From JBLUOA01 sp048060095 (GTDB lineage: Bacteria > Pseudomonadota > Alphaproteobacteria > Rhodobacterales > Rhodobacteraceae), in contig NZ_JBLUOA010000001.1 in assembly GCF_048060095.1 (NCBI RefSeq), forward strand, positions 1,612,001-1,676,000: 64,000 nucleotides of DNA. Direction: 5' to 3'. The notes beneath the pieces were generated by a model. It was not told where the DNA came from and made no database searches. It was given only the letters and a program-made list of their open reading frames with translations. The position numbers were made by a program, and so were the translations under genes. Of this stretch, positions 1 to 8,064 are shown piece after piece; the stretch's first letter is position 1, and each line of letters begins with the position of its first letter.

Positions 1-321
1 CTGATTGCCGACCTCAAAACCCAACACCCGTTCCTTGATGATTTCTGGGCGCGGCGGCTGGTGCGCGGATACGGAACGGATGCGTTCGTGATGCTTGAGG
101 GCACGACAGACGCCGACGCACTCGGCGAGGCGTTTGGCGCGACCCTCACAGAGCGCGAAGTCCGCTGGTTAATGGTTCACGAATATGCCCAAACCGCCGA
201 GGATGTCGTTTGGCGCCGCAGCCGGCTTGGCCTGCGGTTGAGCACTGACCAGATCGGGCACCTTGAAAAGTGGATGGCCGACGCACGGTCCGATCACACT
301 GCCAAGGCGATCACGGGGTAG
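1..321 (+). CDS. glpD: Aerobic glycerol-3-phosphate dehydrogenase, C-terminal end (partial)
   Basis: The frame is open from base 1, so only the last 106 residues are present. They resemble the C-terminal helical domain of FAD-dependent glycerol-3-phosphate dehydrogenase, with the typical stretch EREVRWLMVHEYAQTAEDV followed by WRRSRLGLRL. The enzyme oxidises glycerol-3-phosphate to dihydroxyacetone phosphate at the membrane and feeds electrons to quinone. The next gene on the same strand is glpK, which makes its substrate, and this supports the call. The catalytic FAD domain lies outside the window, so its integrity cannot be judged. Confidence 0.78.
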   Translation: MIADLKTQHPFLDDFWARRLVRGYGTDAFVMLEGTTDADALGEAFGATLTEREVRWLMVHEYAQTAEDVVWRRSRLGLRLSTDQIGHLEKWMADARSDHTAKAITG

Positions 322-392
322 GGGCGTCGCAGCCTCTTCCCTTCCGAGTATGCTCGGCGGTATCGTGTGGGCCACATGCCGCTAAGCAGTGA

Positions 393-427
393 CGGGGGTC
401 GATCTCTGGGATCACCCCCGCCGTTTT
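393..427 (+). terminator. Strong hairpin between glpD and glpK, possible (attenuating) terminator
   Basis: CGGGGGT (393-399) pairs with ACCCCCG (414-420), and GATC (401-404) pairs with GATC (410-413), around a five-base loop with one bulged base. The tail is only CCGTTTTA, so the U-tract is weak. It ends about 25 bases before the glpK start. It may end glpD transcription, lower glpK expression, or stabilise the glpD 3' end. Confidence 0.42.
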
Positions 428-450
428 AGACAAGAAGGTATAACTGCTTC

Positions 451-1935
451 ATGACCTATATCCTCGCTATCGATCAGGGCACGACCTCCAGCCGCGCGAT
501 CTTGTTTGACAAGTCGATGAAGATCACCGCCACGGCGCAGGAAGAATTTCCGCAGCATTTCCCAAAGTCGGGATGGGTGGAGCATGATCCTAGCGATCTT
601 TGGTCGACCACTGCGGGCACTTGCCGCGAAGTGATCGAACGCGCCGGGATCACAGCCGCAGATATCACCGCGATCGGTATCACTAACCAGCGGGAAACCA
701 CCGTCGTTTGGGATCGCGAAACCGGCAAGCCGATCCACAACGCGATTGTCTGGCAGGACCGGCGCACGGCCGAATTGTGCCGGGAACTGCGGGATGCCGG
801 GAAAGAAGAGACATTCACCGAAAAGACCGGACTGCTGCTTGACCCGTATTTTTCGGGCACCAAGCTGAAATGGATTCTCGATCACGTCGATGGTGCCCGT
901 GACCGCGCCCGAAAAGGGGAGCTTTTGTTCGGCACCGTCGATAGCTTCCTGATCTGGAAGCTGACCGGAGGCCAGTCACATGTCACCGATGCAACGAATG
1001 CCGCGCGGACCTTGCTTTACGATATCCACAAAGGGCGCTGGAGCAGCACGATTTGCGATATTCTCGACATTCCGATGGAGATGTTGCCGGAGGTGAAGGA
1101 CTCCGCCGCTGATTTTGGCATGACTCGAAGCGATCTGTTCGGGCGAGAGATTCCGATTCTGGGCGTCGCGGGCGATCAACAAGCGGCGACGGTCGGGCAG
1201 GCGTGTTTTGAACCGGGGATGCTGAAATCCACCTACGGAACCGGGTGTTTCGCGCTACTGAATACCGGCGATACGCCGGTTAAGTCGGAAAACAGGCTTT
1301 TGACGACGATTGCCTACCAGTTCGATGGAAAGCCGACCTACGCGCTGGAAGGGTCGATCTTTATCGCGGGCGCGGTCGTACAATGGCTGCGGGACGGTCT
1401 GAAAATCATCCGGGATGCGAAAGAAACCCAGCCCCTCGCCGAAGCGTCGGATGAGGGGCAGGATGTTATTCTGGTGCCTGCGTTCACGGGCCTTGGCGCA
1501 CCGTATTGGAACGCCGATTGTCGCGGCGCGATTTACGGTCTGACTCGCGGCTCCGGCCCTGCCGAATTCGCGCGCGCGGCGCTTGAAAGCGTCGGCTACC
1601 AGACTCGCGATCTGATGGAGGCAATGAACGCCGACTGGGAAGGCGGCGACAGCGCCGTCTTGCGGGTCGACGGCGGGATGAGCGCTTCTGACTGGGCGAT
1701 GCAGTTCCTGTCTGACATTCTTGACGCGCCAGTCGATCGGCCAGAGGTGTTGGAAACAACGGCGCTCGGCGCTGCATGGCTCGCCGGGATGCGCGCCGGC
1801 ATCTACCCGGATCAGGCAGGGTTCGCCGAGGCGTGGGCGCTGGAGCGGCGGTTTGATCCTGCGATGGACTCAGGTGATCGCGCCCGGAAATACGATGGCT
1901 GGAAACGGGCTGTTCAGGCGACGCTAAGCGTTTGA
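451..1935 (+). CDS. glpK: Glycerol kinase
   Basis: This 494-residue FGGY-family kinase has the normal length for GlpK. It phosphorylates glycerol to sn-glycerol-3-phosphate with ATP. The N-terminus MTYILAIDQGTTSSRAILFD is the first phosphate-binding motif of the ASKHA fold. The block GDQQAATVGQ near residue 242 and the following YGTGCF are the family's nucleotide-site motifs. FTGLGAPYWN and VDGGMS near the C-terminus complete the signature. It lies 129 bases after glpD, whose product uses the GlpK product. No FBP/IIAGlc allosteric site was assessed. Confidence 0.96.
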   Translation: MTYILAIDQGTTSSRAILFDKSMKITATAQEEFPQHFPKSGWVEHDPSDLWSTTAGTCREVIERAGITAADITAIGITNQRETTVVWDRETGKPIHNAIVWQDRRTAELCRELRDAGKEETFTEKTGLLLDPYFSGTKLKWILDHVDGARDRARKGELLFGTVDSFLIWKLTGGQSHVTDATNAARTLLYDIHKGRWSSTICDILDIPMEMLPEVKDSAADFGMTRSDLFGREIPILGVAGDQQAATVGQACFEPGMLKSTYGTGCFALLNTGDTPVKSENRLLTTIAYQFDGKPTYALEGSIFIAGAVVQWLRDGLKIIRDAKETQPLAEASDEGQDVILVPAFTGLGAPYWNADCRGAIYGLTRGSGPAEFARAALESVGYQTRDLMEAMNADWEGGDSAVLRVDGGMSASDWAMQFLSDILDAPVDRPEVLETTALGAAWLAGMRAGIYPDQAGFAEAWALERRFDPAMDSGDRARKYDGWKRAVQATLSV

Positions 1936-1995
1936 AACGACTGCCACTTGCCGATGTGGGGGATTTTCCAGGCATTTCGCAGCGCGAAAGGCATG

Positions 1996-2085
1996 TGGCG
2001 GAGAGACAGGGATTCGAACCCTGGGTGGGTTTGCACCCACAACGGTTTTCGAGACCGCCCCGTTCGACCACTCCGGCACCTCTCC
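1996..2085 (-). tRNA. tRNA-Ser, anticodon CGA
   Basis: Read on the minus strand, an acceptor stem GGAGAGG (2085-2079) pairs with TCTCTCC (2006-2000), with a G.U at the seventh pair. The anticodon loop CTCGAAA carries CGA, which reads UCG. A long variable arm, TTGTGGGTGCAAACCCACC, is the class II hallmark of tRNA-Ser. The T-arm GGTTCGAACCC is canonical. The discriminator G is at 1999 and CCA is encoded at 1998-1996. It is a single tRNA with no neighbouring RNA genes. Confidence 0.93.
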
Positions 2086-2255
2086 GCGAAGGGTCACGCG
2101 GGGGGATGTAATCCGCGAGCACGATGGGCGCAACCTATTTTTGGGACGACTGCGCCGAAGATCAAACCTTCGAAACTCCACACGCTCCTCCCTTGGCAAT
2201 CCCGTTCGGACGCTCTACCACGGGATCATCGACCAATGAGGGTGTGGAGGGTCCG

Positions 2256-3077
2256 ATGATCAGGAAATTCGTAACAGCAGCCTGTTTCGCGCTGGGTCTG
2301 GTGCCGCTCTCATCGCAGGCGAAGGACGTTGACGCGCTGTCTGAGGTCATTGGGATCGCCGAGGTGATCGAAATCATGCGCGAAGAAGGGCTTGGCTATG
2401 GCGATGAGCTTCGCGATGAAATGCTCGGCGGGCAGGGTGGCGCGCATTGGGATGAGCGGATCGACCAAATCTACGACACGTCCCGCATGCGGGCGATGTT
2501 CGACCGCCATTTTGAAACAGAAATGGCGGGTGTCGATCAGACGCCGCTGATTAACTTCTTCAGCTCGGACAGGGGCCATCAAATCATCCAGTTGGAGCTA
2601 AGCGCGCGCCGCGCACTGCTCGACGAAGCGGTAGAGGAAACCGCGCGAGAAACCCTGCACATCGCGGAATCCGACGGATCGGACCGATTAGAACTGATCC
2701 GCCGCTATTCGGATGTGAACGATCTGATCGATGCCAATGTCGAAGGGGCGCTCAACTCAAACCTAGCGTTCTTTCGCGGCTTGCAGGAAGGCGGCGCGTT
2801 CGAGGGCGAGTTGACGGAGCAGCAAATCCTGATCGACGTTTGGTCGCAAGAGCCAGAGATAAGGATGGAAACCACCGAATGGGTGTTGTCCTACCTTCTG
2901 ATGGCCTACGGGCCGCTCACCGATGACGATATCGAAGCGTATATCGCCATGTCCGAAACCGAAGAGGGCCAAGCGATGAATCGCGCGCTGTTCGTTGCGT
3001 TTGACGAGATGTTCGTTGAGATTTCGCACAATCTGGGCGACGCCGTCGCGTTGTTTATCGCGGGCGAAGACATTTAA
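2256..3077 (+). CDS. DUF2059 domain-containing secreted protein
   Basis: This 273-residue protein begins with a signal peptide, MIRKFVTAACFALGLVPLSSQA, with cleavage predicted after the AxA-like SQA. I chose ATG 2256 because it starts the signal peptide; an in-frame extension back to 2124 would bury it. The mature part is acidic and helical, and matches the DUF2059 pattern in which helix pairs end in residues such as FFSSDRGHQI and ETEEGQAMNR. The molecular role of the family is unknown; a periplasmic location is inferred. Its stop overlaps the convergent sulfotransferase gene by four bases. Confidence 0.72.
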   Translation: MIRKFVTAACFALGLVPLSSQAKDVDALSEVIGIAEVIEIMREEGLGYGDELRDEMLGGQGGAHWDERIDQIYDTSRMRAMFDRHFETEMAGVDQTPLINFFSSDRGHQIIQLELSARRALLDEAVEETARETLHIAESDGSDRLELIRRYSDVNDLIDANVEGALNSNLAFFRGLQEGGAFEGELTEQQILIDVWSQEPEIRMETTEWVLSYLLMAYGPLTDDDIEAYIAMSETEEGQAMNRALFVAFDEMFVEISHNLGDAVALFIAGEDI

Positions 3078-5230
3078 TCGTCAAGCACGTCGCCGAGGCT
3101 GTCAAACAGCGGTTGAAGCTCCGCCTCATATCGTTTCCACGCTTTCAGCGACGATTTGTAGATCGGTTGACGCACCTGATAGACGCTTAGCGTGTCCACT
3201 TTGCGCTTGTTTTCGTGGAAGTTCAGGCACGCGTCTTCCCATTCAAGCCCGGCCGCCGCGACAAGCTTGCGGCTTTCTTCCTCTGGATTTTCGATCAGAT
3301 CGTCATACCTGATTTCATGGAACCGATCCGGGGCGATGCCGCGCCAGAAGTCGATCATTTCAACGAACATCCGATAATATTGGCCAAGGTCGTGTAGGTC
3401 ATAGCTGTATAGGTGTGTGCCGTCCGGGAAGACGTTCTTGTAGATCGACAGCAGGTTGTCGCGCGGATCACGGCGCACGACGATCACCTTGGCGTTCGGC
3501 ATGGAAAGCCAGACAAGCCCCATCACCAGATAAGTCTGGATCGACTTGTCGGTAATGCGGTCGGAACCGGGCAGCAGCGTTTCGATATAGGCTTTGTAGT
3601 CATCCGCAAGCGCACTGATCTCGGCGCGGGTGATATTCCCAATCGCGCGATCCCCGCTCGGTGGCAGCATCAAACCGTAGCCTTGGCGGGCGAAGCGGCC
3701 TGTCTCACCGGCACCGGTGACGGTCGAATGGCTGGCGAGGATTTGTTCGATCAACGTTGTGCCCGACCGGGGCATACCGGTGACAAAGATCGGAGCATAA
3801 TCGCTGTCGTTCGTCAGGGGGTGGCCGTCAGGCTTGAACCCCGCGAACGCTTTTTTCATACGGTCAACTTCATCCCGGCGCTGGCTGATGTGATACTTGT
3901 GTTCCTCGCGCACCAGGCGGTTTGCGTCGTTGAGGTAGGTGAATACGCGATCATGCGCCTTGATGTCCTCCATCGCTTTTGACAGGGCAAACCCAAGCTG
4001 CATCCGGTCATGCTGGCGCAGATCATCGCGGGCATAGGTGTCTTCCATCAACGCCAGCACGGGATCATCCTCGGTGAACTTATGGGATGCGCTGAAGGTG
4101 CGATAGATTTGGCCGTTCGTCGGATCAACCTCATAGGCCTGCCGAAAGATGTCGGCGGCAGCGTCGAAATCGCCAAGCGATTGCAGGATTGTGGCCTTGG
4201 CCGAATACATAGCCGCGTTCTTTGGCTCCATCGCGATGGCCTTGTCGATCGTCGCGATAGAGGCGTCGCGATCCCCAAGCGCGGCGAGGGCTTTGGCAAG
4301 CAACTGATGGACCTGCGCGGTTTTTAGGCCGAGCGCGAGGCATTTCTTTAGGTCATCCCGCGCCTTGTCATGCAGGCCGTCCTTGGCGTGGATCTGTGCG
4401 CGGGTCCGGTAGGCGATGGGGTTGTTCGGGTCGATCTTGATCGACCGATCCAGCAGATCAAGCGCTATGGACCGCCGATCCAGCGAAAGATAGGCGTTGG
4501 CGAGGTTGGCGAGCGTAGCAGGCGCGCGGGGCGTCAGGGATCGCGCGTGTTCAAGTTGTTCGACCGCGCCGGCCGCATCGCCACTGCTGAGCAGCAGATC
4601 GCCGTAGTTGGAATAGGCTTCGGCGTATGATCCGTCGAGCGCGATGGCCTTGCGAAATGTCTTACCGGCACCATCCAAGTCGCCCTTTTGCCGCAAAGCT
4701 CCGCCCAGCATGGTATGAAGAACCGGGACAGATGGATGTTGACGCAGCAGGGCGCGCACCTTGCGTTCCGCTGCAGCAGCGTCGCCCGCATTGAGCGCCC
4801 TGACGACATCCTGCAGACGCTCGGGCCGTATGCCGCCGGTATCGACCTTTGTCTTACCGGATCGATTGGAAAGCCTTTGGCTAATCTTCTGGCGAGTGTC
4901 GCTGGGCAGACCGGATGCCTCAAGCTGGCGCAATGCTGCTGAGGTGGCGGTTGCGTCGTCCAGCCGCAACAACGCCTCTGCATAGCTTTGCCAGATTGCG
5001 GGCTGTTTCGGTTTGAGGGCCGCAGCTTGCCCAAACGCCTTTGCGGCGCTTTCGAAATCCAATGCCTTCATGCGGATTTGGCCAATTTGAAAATGCGCCT
5101 CTGCGATCTTCGGATTGGCTTGCAGAATGTTCTGGTAGATCGCCAAAGCTTCCTTCGCGCGGCCCTTATTCTGCAAATCGAGCGCTTGCGAATAAAGCTG
5201 CGGGATCTTCGAAGGATTGATCGGTAGCAT
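3074..5230 (-). CDS. TPR-repeat sulfotransferase family protein
   Basis: The protein has 718 residues. Residues about 10-120 and 145-375 form tetratricopeptide repeats with recurring A-x-Y-x-N-x-G-like helix patterns (for example YAEAYSNYGDLLLSSGDAAGA). Residues about 478-715 form a sulfotransferase domain: the PAPS 5'-phosphosulfate loop GMPRSGTTLIEQIL is at 485-498, and VIVVRRDPRDNLLSIYKN is the 3'-phosphate-binding block. The family transfers sulfate from PAPS to an acceptor; the acceptor is unknown here, and the TPR part may recruit a protein partner. No signal peptide or membrane segment is visible. TPR-sulfotransferase fusions are common in alphaproteobacteria. Confidence 0.85.
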   Translation of the reverse strand: MLPINPSKIPQLYSQALDLQNKGRAKEALAIYQNILQANPKIAEAHFQIGQIRMKALDFESAAKAFGQAAALKPKQPAIWQSYAEALLRLDDATATSAALRQLEASGLPSDTRQKISQRLSNRSGKTKVDTGGIRPERLQDVVRALNAGDAAAAERKVRALLRQHPSVPVLHTMLGGALRQKGDLDGAGKTFRKAIALDGSYAEAYSNYGDLLLSSGDAAGAVEQLEHARSLTPRAPATLANLANAYLSLDRRSIALDLLDRSIKIDPNNPIAYRTRAQIHAKDGLHDKARDDLKKCLALGLKTAQVHQLLAKALAALGDRDASIATIDKAIAMEPKNAAMYSAKATILQSLGDFDAAADIFRQAYEVDPTNGQIYRTFSASHKFTEDDPVLALMEDTYARDDLRQHDRMQLGFALSKAMEDIKAHDRVFTYLNDANRLVREEHKYHISQRRDEVDRMKKAFAGFKPDGHPLTNDSDYAPIFVTGMPRSGTTLIEQILASHSTVTGAGETGRFARQGYGLMLPPSGDRAIGNITRAEISALADDYKAYIETLLPGSDRITDKSIQTYLVMGLVWLSMPNAKVIVVRRDPRDNLLSIYKNVFPDGTHLYSYDLHDLGQYYRMFVEMIDFWRGIAPDRFHEIRYDDLIENPEEESRKLVAAAGLEWEDACLNFHENKRKVDTLSVYQVRQPIYKSSLKAWKRYEAELQPLFDSLGDVLDD

Positions 5231-5293
5231 TCAGAACCTCGTTTACGATGCTTATCCGGTCTCTAGCGAAAAGCACCGCAAGGTCCAAGGGGG

Positions 5294-5605
5294 TTATCCG
5301 CTGTGCAGCCTTAGCGCGATCATCAAAGCACCGGGGCTTGTGCGATATAACGACAGTTCCGATTGCAGGCGCAGCGTTGCGATGTCGCGAGTGGCCGCGT
5401 TGACATCCATCATGTCATAGGCTTGCGTCAGCGTTGCGCCGCCGCCCGCTTCGATGTCCGCGATTAGGGCTGCGTGGTTTTGTTTAACGAAAACCTCGGT
5501 ATTCTGACCGGGTGCAGTTGCGGGATTTGACGACGCCATCGGCGGTAGGGTGGAGCACCCCCAAAGGGCCGACAAAAGAACCGTAAGAAAAAGGGTGGTG
5601 CGCAT
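5294..5605 (-). CDS. Small predicted lipoprotein
   Basis: This 103-residue protein starts MRTTLFLTVLLSALWGCSTLPP, a type II signal peptide with a lipobox ending in Cys17. ATG 5605 is preferred over an upstream start at 5743 because the longer form would hide the lipobox. The mature part has no domain I recognise, only a Gly-rich turn (EAGGGATL) and two helical stretches. It is divergent from rplU, with 188 bases between the starts, so the two promoters share one region. Confidence 0.62.
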   Translation of the reverse strand: MRTTLFLTVLLSALWGCSTLPPMASSNPATAPGQNTEVFVKQNHAALIADIEAGGGATLTQAYDMMDVNAATRDIATLRLQSELSLYRTSPGALMIALRLHSG

Positions 5606-5627
5606 GGTATTTCCCGCGATGAATGGC

Positions 5628-5658
5628 TTGACTTCGCGGTCATATGCACAGATATACG
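5628..5658 (+). promoter_or_regulatory. Candidate sigma70-type promoter of rplU-rpmA
   Basis: TTGACT (5628-5633) matches five of six -35 bases. It is followed after 17-19 bases by an A/T-rich block GATATACG that can supply the -10 element. It lies about 140 bases upstream of the rplU start, leaving a leader that contains a stable hairpin at 5662-5686. Confidence 0.45.
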
Positions 5659-5661
5659 CGG

Positions 5662-5686
5662 CTCTGTGCAAGGGATGCTTGCAGAG
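5662..5686 (+). promoter_or_regulatory. Hairpin in the rplU leader
   Basis: CTC (5662-5664) plus TGCAAG (5667-5672) pair with CTTGCA (5678-5683) plus GAG (5684-5686), with a two-base bulge and a five-base loop. No T-run follows, so it is not a terminator. It sits near the expected start of the ribosomal-protein transcript and could stabilise the 5' end or take part in autoregulation. That role is inferred. Confidence 0.35.
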
Positions 5687-5793
5687 ATAAGCGAAACCAC
5701 GCTCGGATAGGGCGCGCTGTTCGCGGCGCCGGAAACGGCACAAACACCCGGAACGCCGGGGGCCACAGGACGCGGGAAACGAAGGAAAAGCGA

Positions 5794-6489
5794 ATGTTTG
5801 CAGTCCTCAAGACTGGCGGCAAGCAGTACAAGGTTCAATCGGGCGATATGCTCCGCGTTGAAAAACTGGCTGCAGATGCTGGCGAAAAAGTCCAGTTCAA
5901 TGAGATTCTTATGGTTGGGGCCACCGTTGGCACACCGACCATCGAAGGCGCGGCTGTTCAAGCCGAAGTCGTCGACCAGATCAAAGGCGATAAAGTCATC
6001 CACTTCGTCAAGCGCCGCCGGAAGCACGGCTCGCAGCGGACGAAGGGCCATCGTCAGCAGCTGACCCTGCTGAAAATCACCGATATCCTTGAAAAAGGCG
6101 GTGATAAATCCGGGGTCAAGGCAGCAATCGGTGCGGGCTCCGTTTCGGCAGTCGCAGTCGAAGCCGCGAAGCCCGCAAAGAAAAAAGCAGCGCCGAAGAA
6201 GGCCGAAGCCAAGAAAGCCGAGCCGAAGAAGGCAGAGCCGAAAGCCGAAGCTAAAAAAGCGGCGCCGAAGAAATCTGCGGCGAAAGCAGCGGCTGATGAC
6301 CTCAAGCAACTGTCGGGCGTTGGTCCCGCGCTTGAGAAGAAGCTGAACGAAGCTGGCGTCACTACCTTTGCCCAAATCGCGGCATGGTCGGACGCAGACG
6401 TTGCAGAGATGGACGAGAAACTGTCGTTCAAAGGCCGGATCGAGCGTGAAGACTGGATCGCTCAGGCCAAAGAACTGGCTAAAGGTTAA
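5794..6489 (+). CDS. rplU: 50S ribosomal protein L21 with C-terminal helix-hairpin-helix extension
   Basis: Residues 1-102 are an ordinary L21 (MFAVLKTGGKQYKV at the start, KRRRKHGSQRTKGHRQQLT near residue 85). L21 binds 23S rRNA in the large subunit. The protein runs to 231 residues, about twice the normal length. Residues 103-167 are a low-complexity linker rich in Lys, Ala, Pro and Glu (repeats of PKKAE and AEAKKA). Residues 168-231 are a helix-hairpin-helix domain with GVGPALEKKL at 175-184. ATG 5794 follows a GAAGGA ribosome site. It is followed after 11 bases by rpmA. I recall the same extended form in other Rhodobacterales L21 proteins, and a closely similar domain at the end of their NuoE. 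Confidence 0.93.
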   Translation: MFAVLKTGGKQYKVQSGDMLRVEKLAADAGEKVQFNEILMVGATVGTPTIEGAAVQAEVVDQIKGDKVIHFVKRRRKHGSQRTKGHRQQLTLLKITDILEKGGDKSGVKAAIGAGSVSAVAVEAAKPAKKKAAPKKAEAKKAEPKKAEPKAEAKKAAPKKSAAKAAADDLKQLSGVGPALEKKLNEAGVTTFAQIAAWSDADVAEMDEKLSFKGRIEREDWIAQAKELAKG

Positions 6490-6500
6490 GGAGAGACACG

Positions 6501-6770
6501 ATGGCACATAAGAAAGCAGGCGGTTCATCCAGAAACGGTCGCGACTCTGCCGGTCGTCGTCTGGGTATCAAGAAGTTCGGTGGTCAGGACGTGATCCCGG
6601 GCAACATCATCGCGCGTCAGCGCGGCAACAAATGGTGGCCGGGTGAAAACGTAGGGCAGGGCAAGGATCACACCCTGTTCGCGACCGCCGAAGGGAAAGT
6701 GACCTTCCGCAAGGGCTTCAAAGGCCGCACCTTTGTATCGGTCCTTCCAGTGGCGGAGGCCGCTGAATAG
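6501..6770 (+). CDS. rpmA: 50S ribosomal protein L27
   Basis: This 89-residue protein starts MAHKKAGGSSRNGRDSAGRR, the standard L27 N-terminus that reaches toward the peptidyl-transferase centre. There is no cleavable N-terminal peptide of the Firmicutes kind. VIPGNIIARQRG and HTLFATAEGKVTF are family blocks, and the length is normal. It forms an operon with rplU, with an 11-base gap and an AGGAGA ribosome site, and is closed by the terminator at 6799. Confidence 0.97.
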   Translation: MAHKKAGGSSRNGRDSAGRRLGIKKFGGQDVIPGNIIARQRGNKWWPGENVGQGKDHTLFATAEGKVTFRKGFKGRTFVSVLPVAEAAE

Positions 6771-6798
6771 CCGAACCCGCATAGGTTAAAGATATCAG

Positions 6799-6826
6799 GG
6801 GATCGGCAGACCGCCGATCCCTTTTT
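6799..6826 (+). terminator. Rho-independent terminator after rplU-rpmA
   Basis: GGGATCGGC (6799-6807) pairs perfectly with GCCGATCCC (6813-6821) around a five-base loop, and TTTTT follows. It lies 28 bases after the rpmA stop and separates the ribosomal genes from the LysE gene. Confidence 0.88.
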
Positions 6827-6853
6827 CGTTTCAATGTTTGAAAGGCCCGTTAG

Positions 6854-7459
6854 ATGGCCGTCGCAACAGGTGCATTTCTGATCTTCGCCGTCAGTCAGGT
6901 CGGCACGCCGGGGCCCGCTAACATGGCACTGATGGCAACGGGTGCGCGCTATGGCTTGCAGGCAGCACTGCCGTTTGTTGCGGGCGTTGTGGTCGGAAAG
7001 CAGCTGATCATCTGGCCGATTGGTTTTGGCCTGATGGGCCTCGCGGACCGCGTTCCACTGCTGTTTGAGGCGCTGAAATGGATCTCGGCCGGATATATTT
7101 TCTGGCTGGCCTGGCGCGTCGCCAATATGCGGCTGGATATGGATACGAAAAGCGCGAAAGCGCCTGGTTTTAAGGCCGGATTGCTTGTTCACCCACTCAA
7201 TCCAAAGGCGTGGGCGATGACGACAACCGGGTTCACCGCATTCGTTTCGGCGGGTACGTCAACCTTGAACGCCACAGCATTGATCGCCATCTGCCTCTTT
7301 ACGGCCCAAATCGTCCTGCACCCTATCTGGACGTACGGGGGAGAGAGGCTTGCAAGAGCAGTCGCCGGACATACGGCAGAAAAATACCTGATGTGGACAT
7401 TGGCGGCGCTGACAGTCGCCAGCGTCCTCTATGTGCTTTTCGGAGGAGGGAAGGCATGA
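6854..7459 (+). CDS. LysE/RhtB family amino-acid exporter
   Basis: This 201-residue protein has about six hydrophobic segments and the N-terminal family signature VGTPGPANMALMATGARYG. Members are inner-membrane exporters of amino acids such as homoserine, threonine or lysine; the substrate cannot be read from the sequence. NPKAWAM near residue 117 is the second conserved block. Its TGA overlaps the start of the downstream acetyltransferase (ATGA), so the two are probably translationally coupled. Confidence 0.87.
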   Translation: MAVATGAFLIFAVSQVGTPGPANMALMATGARYGLQAALPFVAGVVVGKQLIIWPIGFGLMGLADRVPLLFEALKWISAGYIFWLAWRVANMRLDMDTKSAKAPGFKAGLLVHPLNPKAWAMTTTGFTAFVSAGTSTLNATALIAICLFTAQIVLHPIWTYGGERLARAVAGHTAEKYLMWTLAALTVASVLYVLFGGGKA

Positions 7460-7998
7460 GATACGAGACGATCGTCACCCAACCTGTGATCGAAGCCAAC
7501 CGGTTCATCCTGCGCCCCGTGCGCCGTTCCGATGCCGGGCTTCTGGAAATGTATGCGTCTGACAAGCGCGTCGCCGAGGCGACATCTTCGATTCCGCATC
7601 CGCTGCCGCCCGGAACAACAGACGCGTTTATCGCCCGCGCACTTGATGAGGAGCGGACCGAGGACGTTTGGATCATGGACGGGACAGAGCTTGGTCATTC
7701 CGAAGTGCTGGGTGTGATCGGTCTTGACCGGATGGAGCGTGCGCAGTCTGAGGTCGGCTATTGGGTGGCGCCTGCGTTCTGGAACACAGGCCTCGCCTCC
7801 GAAGCGGTCGAAGCGTTGTTGCGTGCCAACCCGCAGAATTGCGAAACGATCTTTGCACAGGTATTTCAGGATAACCCGGCCTCGGCCCGTGTTCTGACGA
7901 AGGCCGGGTTTGAATACCTTGGCGATGCCGAGACGCACAGCGTTGCACGTGGCGCGAATGTTGCGACATGGACCTACCTGCGAAAGCTTAGCGCCTAG
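7456..7998 (+). CDS. GNAT family N-acetyltransferase (RimJ/RimL-like)
   Basis: The protein has 180 residues. It opens with the RimJ/RimL-type pattern TNRFILRPVRRSD-like (here EANRFILRPVRRSDAGLLEMY), carries EVGYWVAPAFWNTGLASEAVEALL as the acetyl-CoA pyrophosphate loop region, and ends with NPASARVLTKAGFEYLG, the last strand-helix of the fold. It transfers acetyl from acetyl-CoA to an amine or N-terminus; the substrate is unknown. ATG 7456 is chosen because it overlaps the LysE stop by four bases and begins the domain directly. Confidence 0.85.
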   Translation: MRYETIVTQPVIEANRFILRPVRRSDAGLLEMYASDKRVAEATSSIPHPLPPGTTDAFIARALDEERTEDVWIMDGTELGHSEVLGVIGLDRMERAQSEVGYWVAPAFWNTGLASEAVEALLRANPQNCETIFAQVFQDNPASARVLTKAGFEYLGDAETHSVARGANVATWTYLRKLSA

Positions 7999-8064
7999 CA
8001 GCAAGGCTTGAGGTCGCCCGCGAACTCGACTATCGCGGGGGCCAACCAATCGAAAGCCGCACCT

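Noticed and set aside
5464..6528. 354-residue open frame on the minus strand covering rplU
   Set aside because: It is antisense to L21 and its Lys/Ala-rich linker, which gives a Phe/Leu/Arg-rich artefact.
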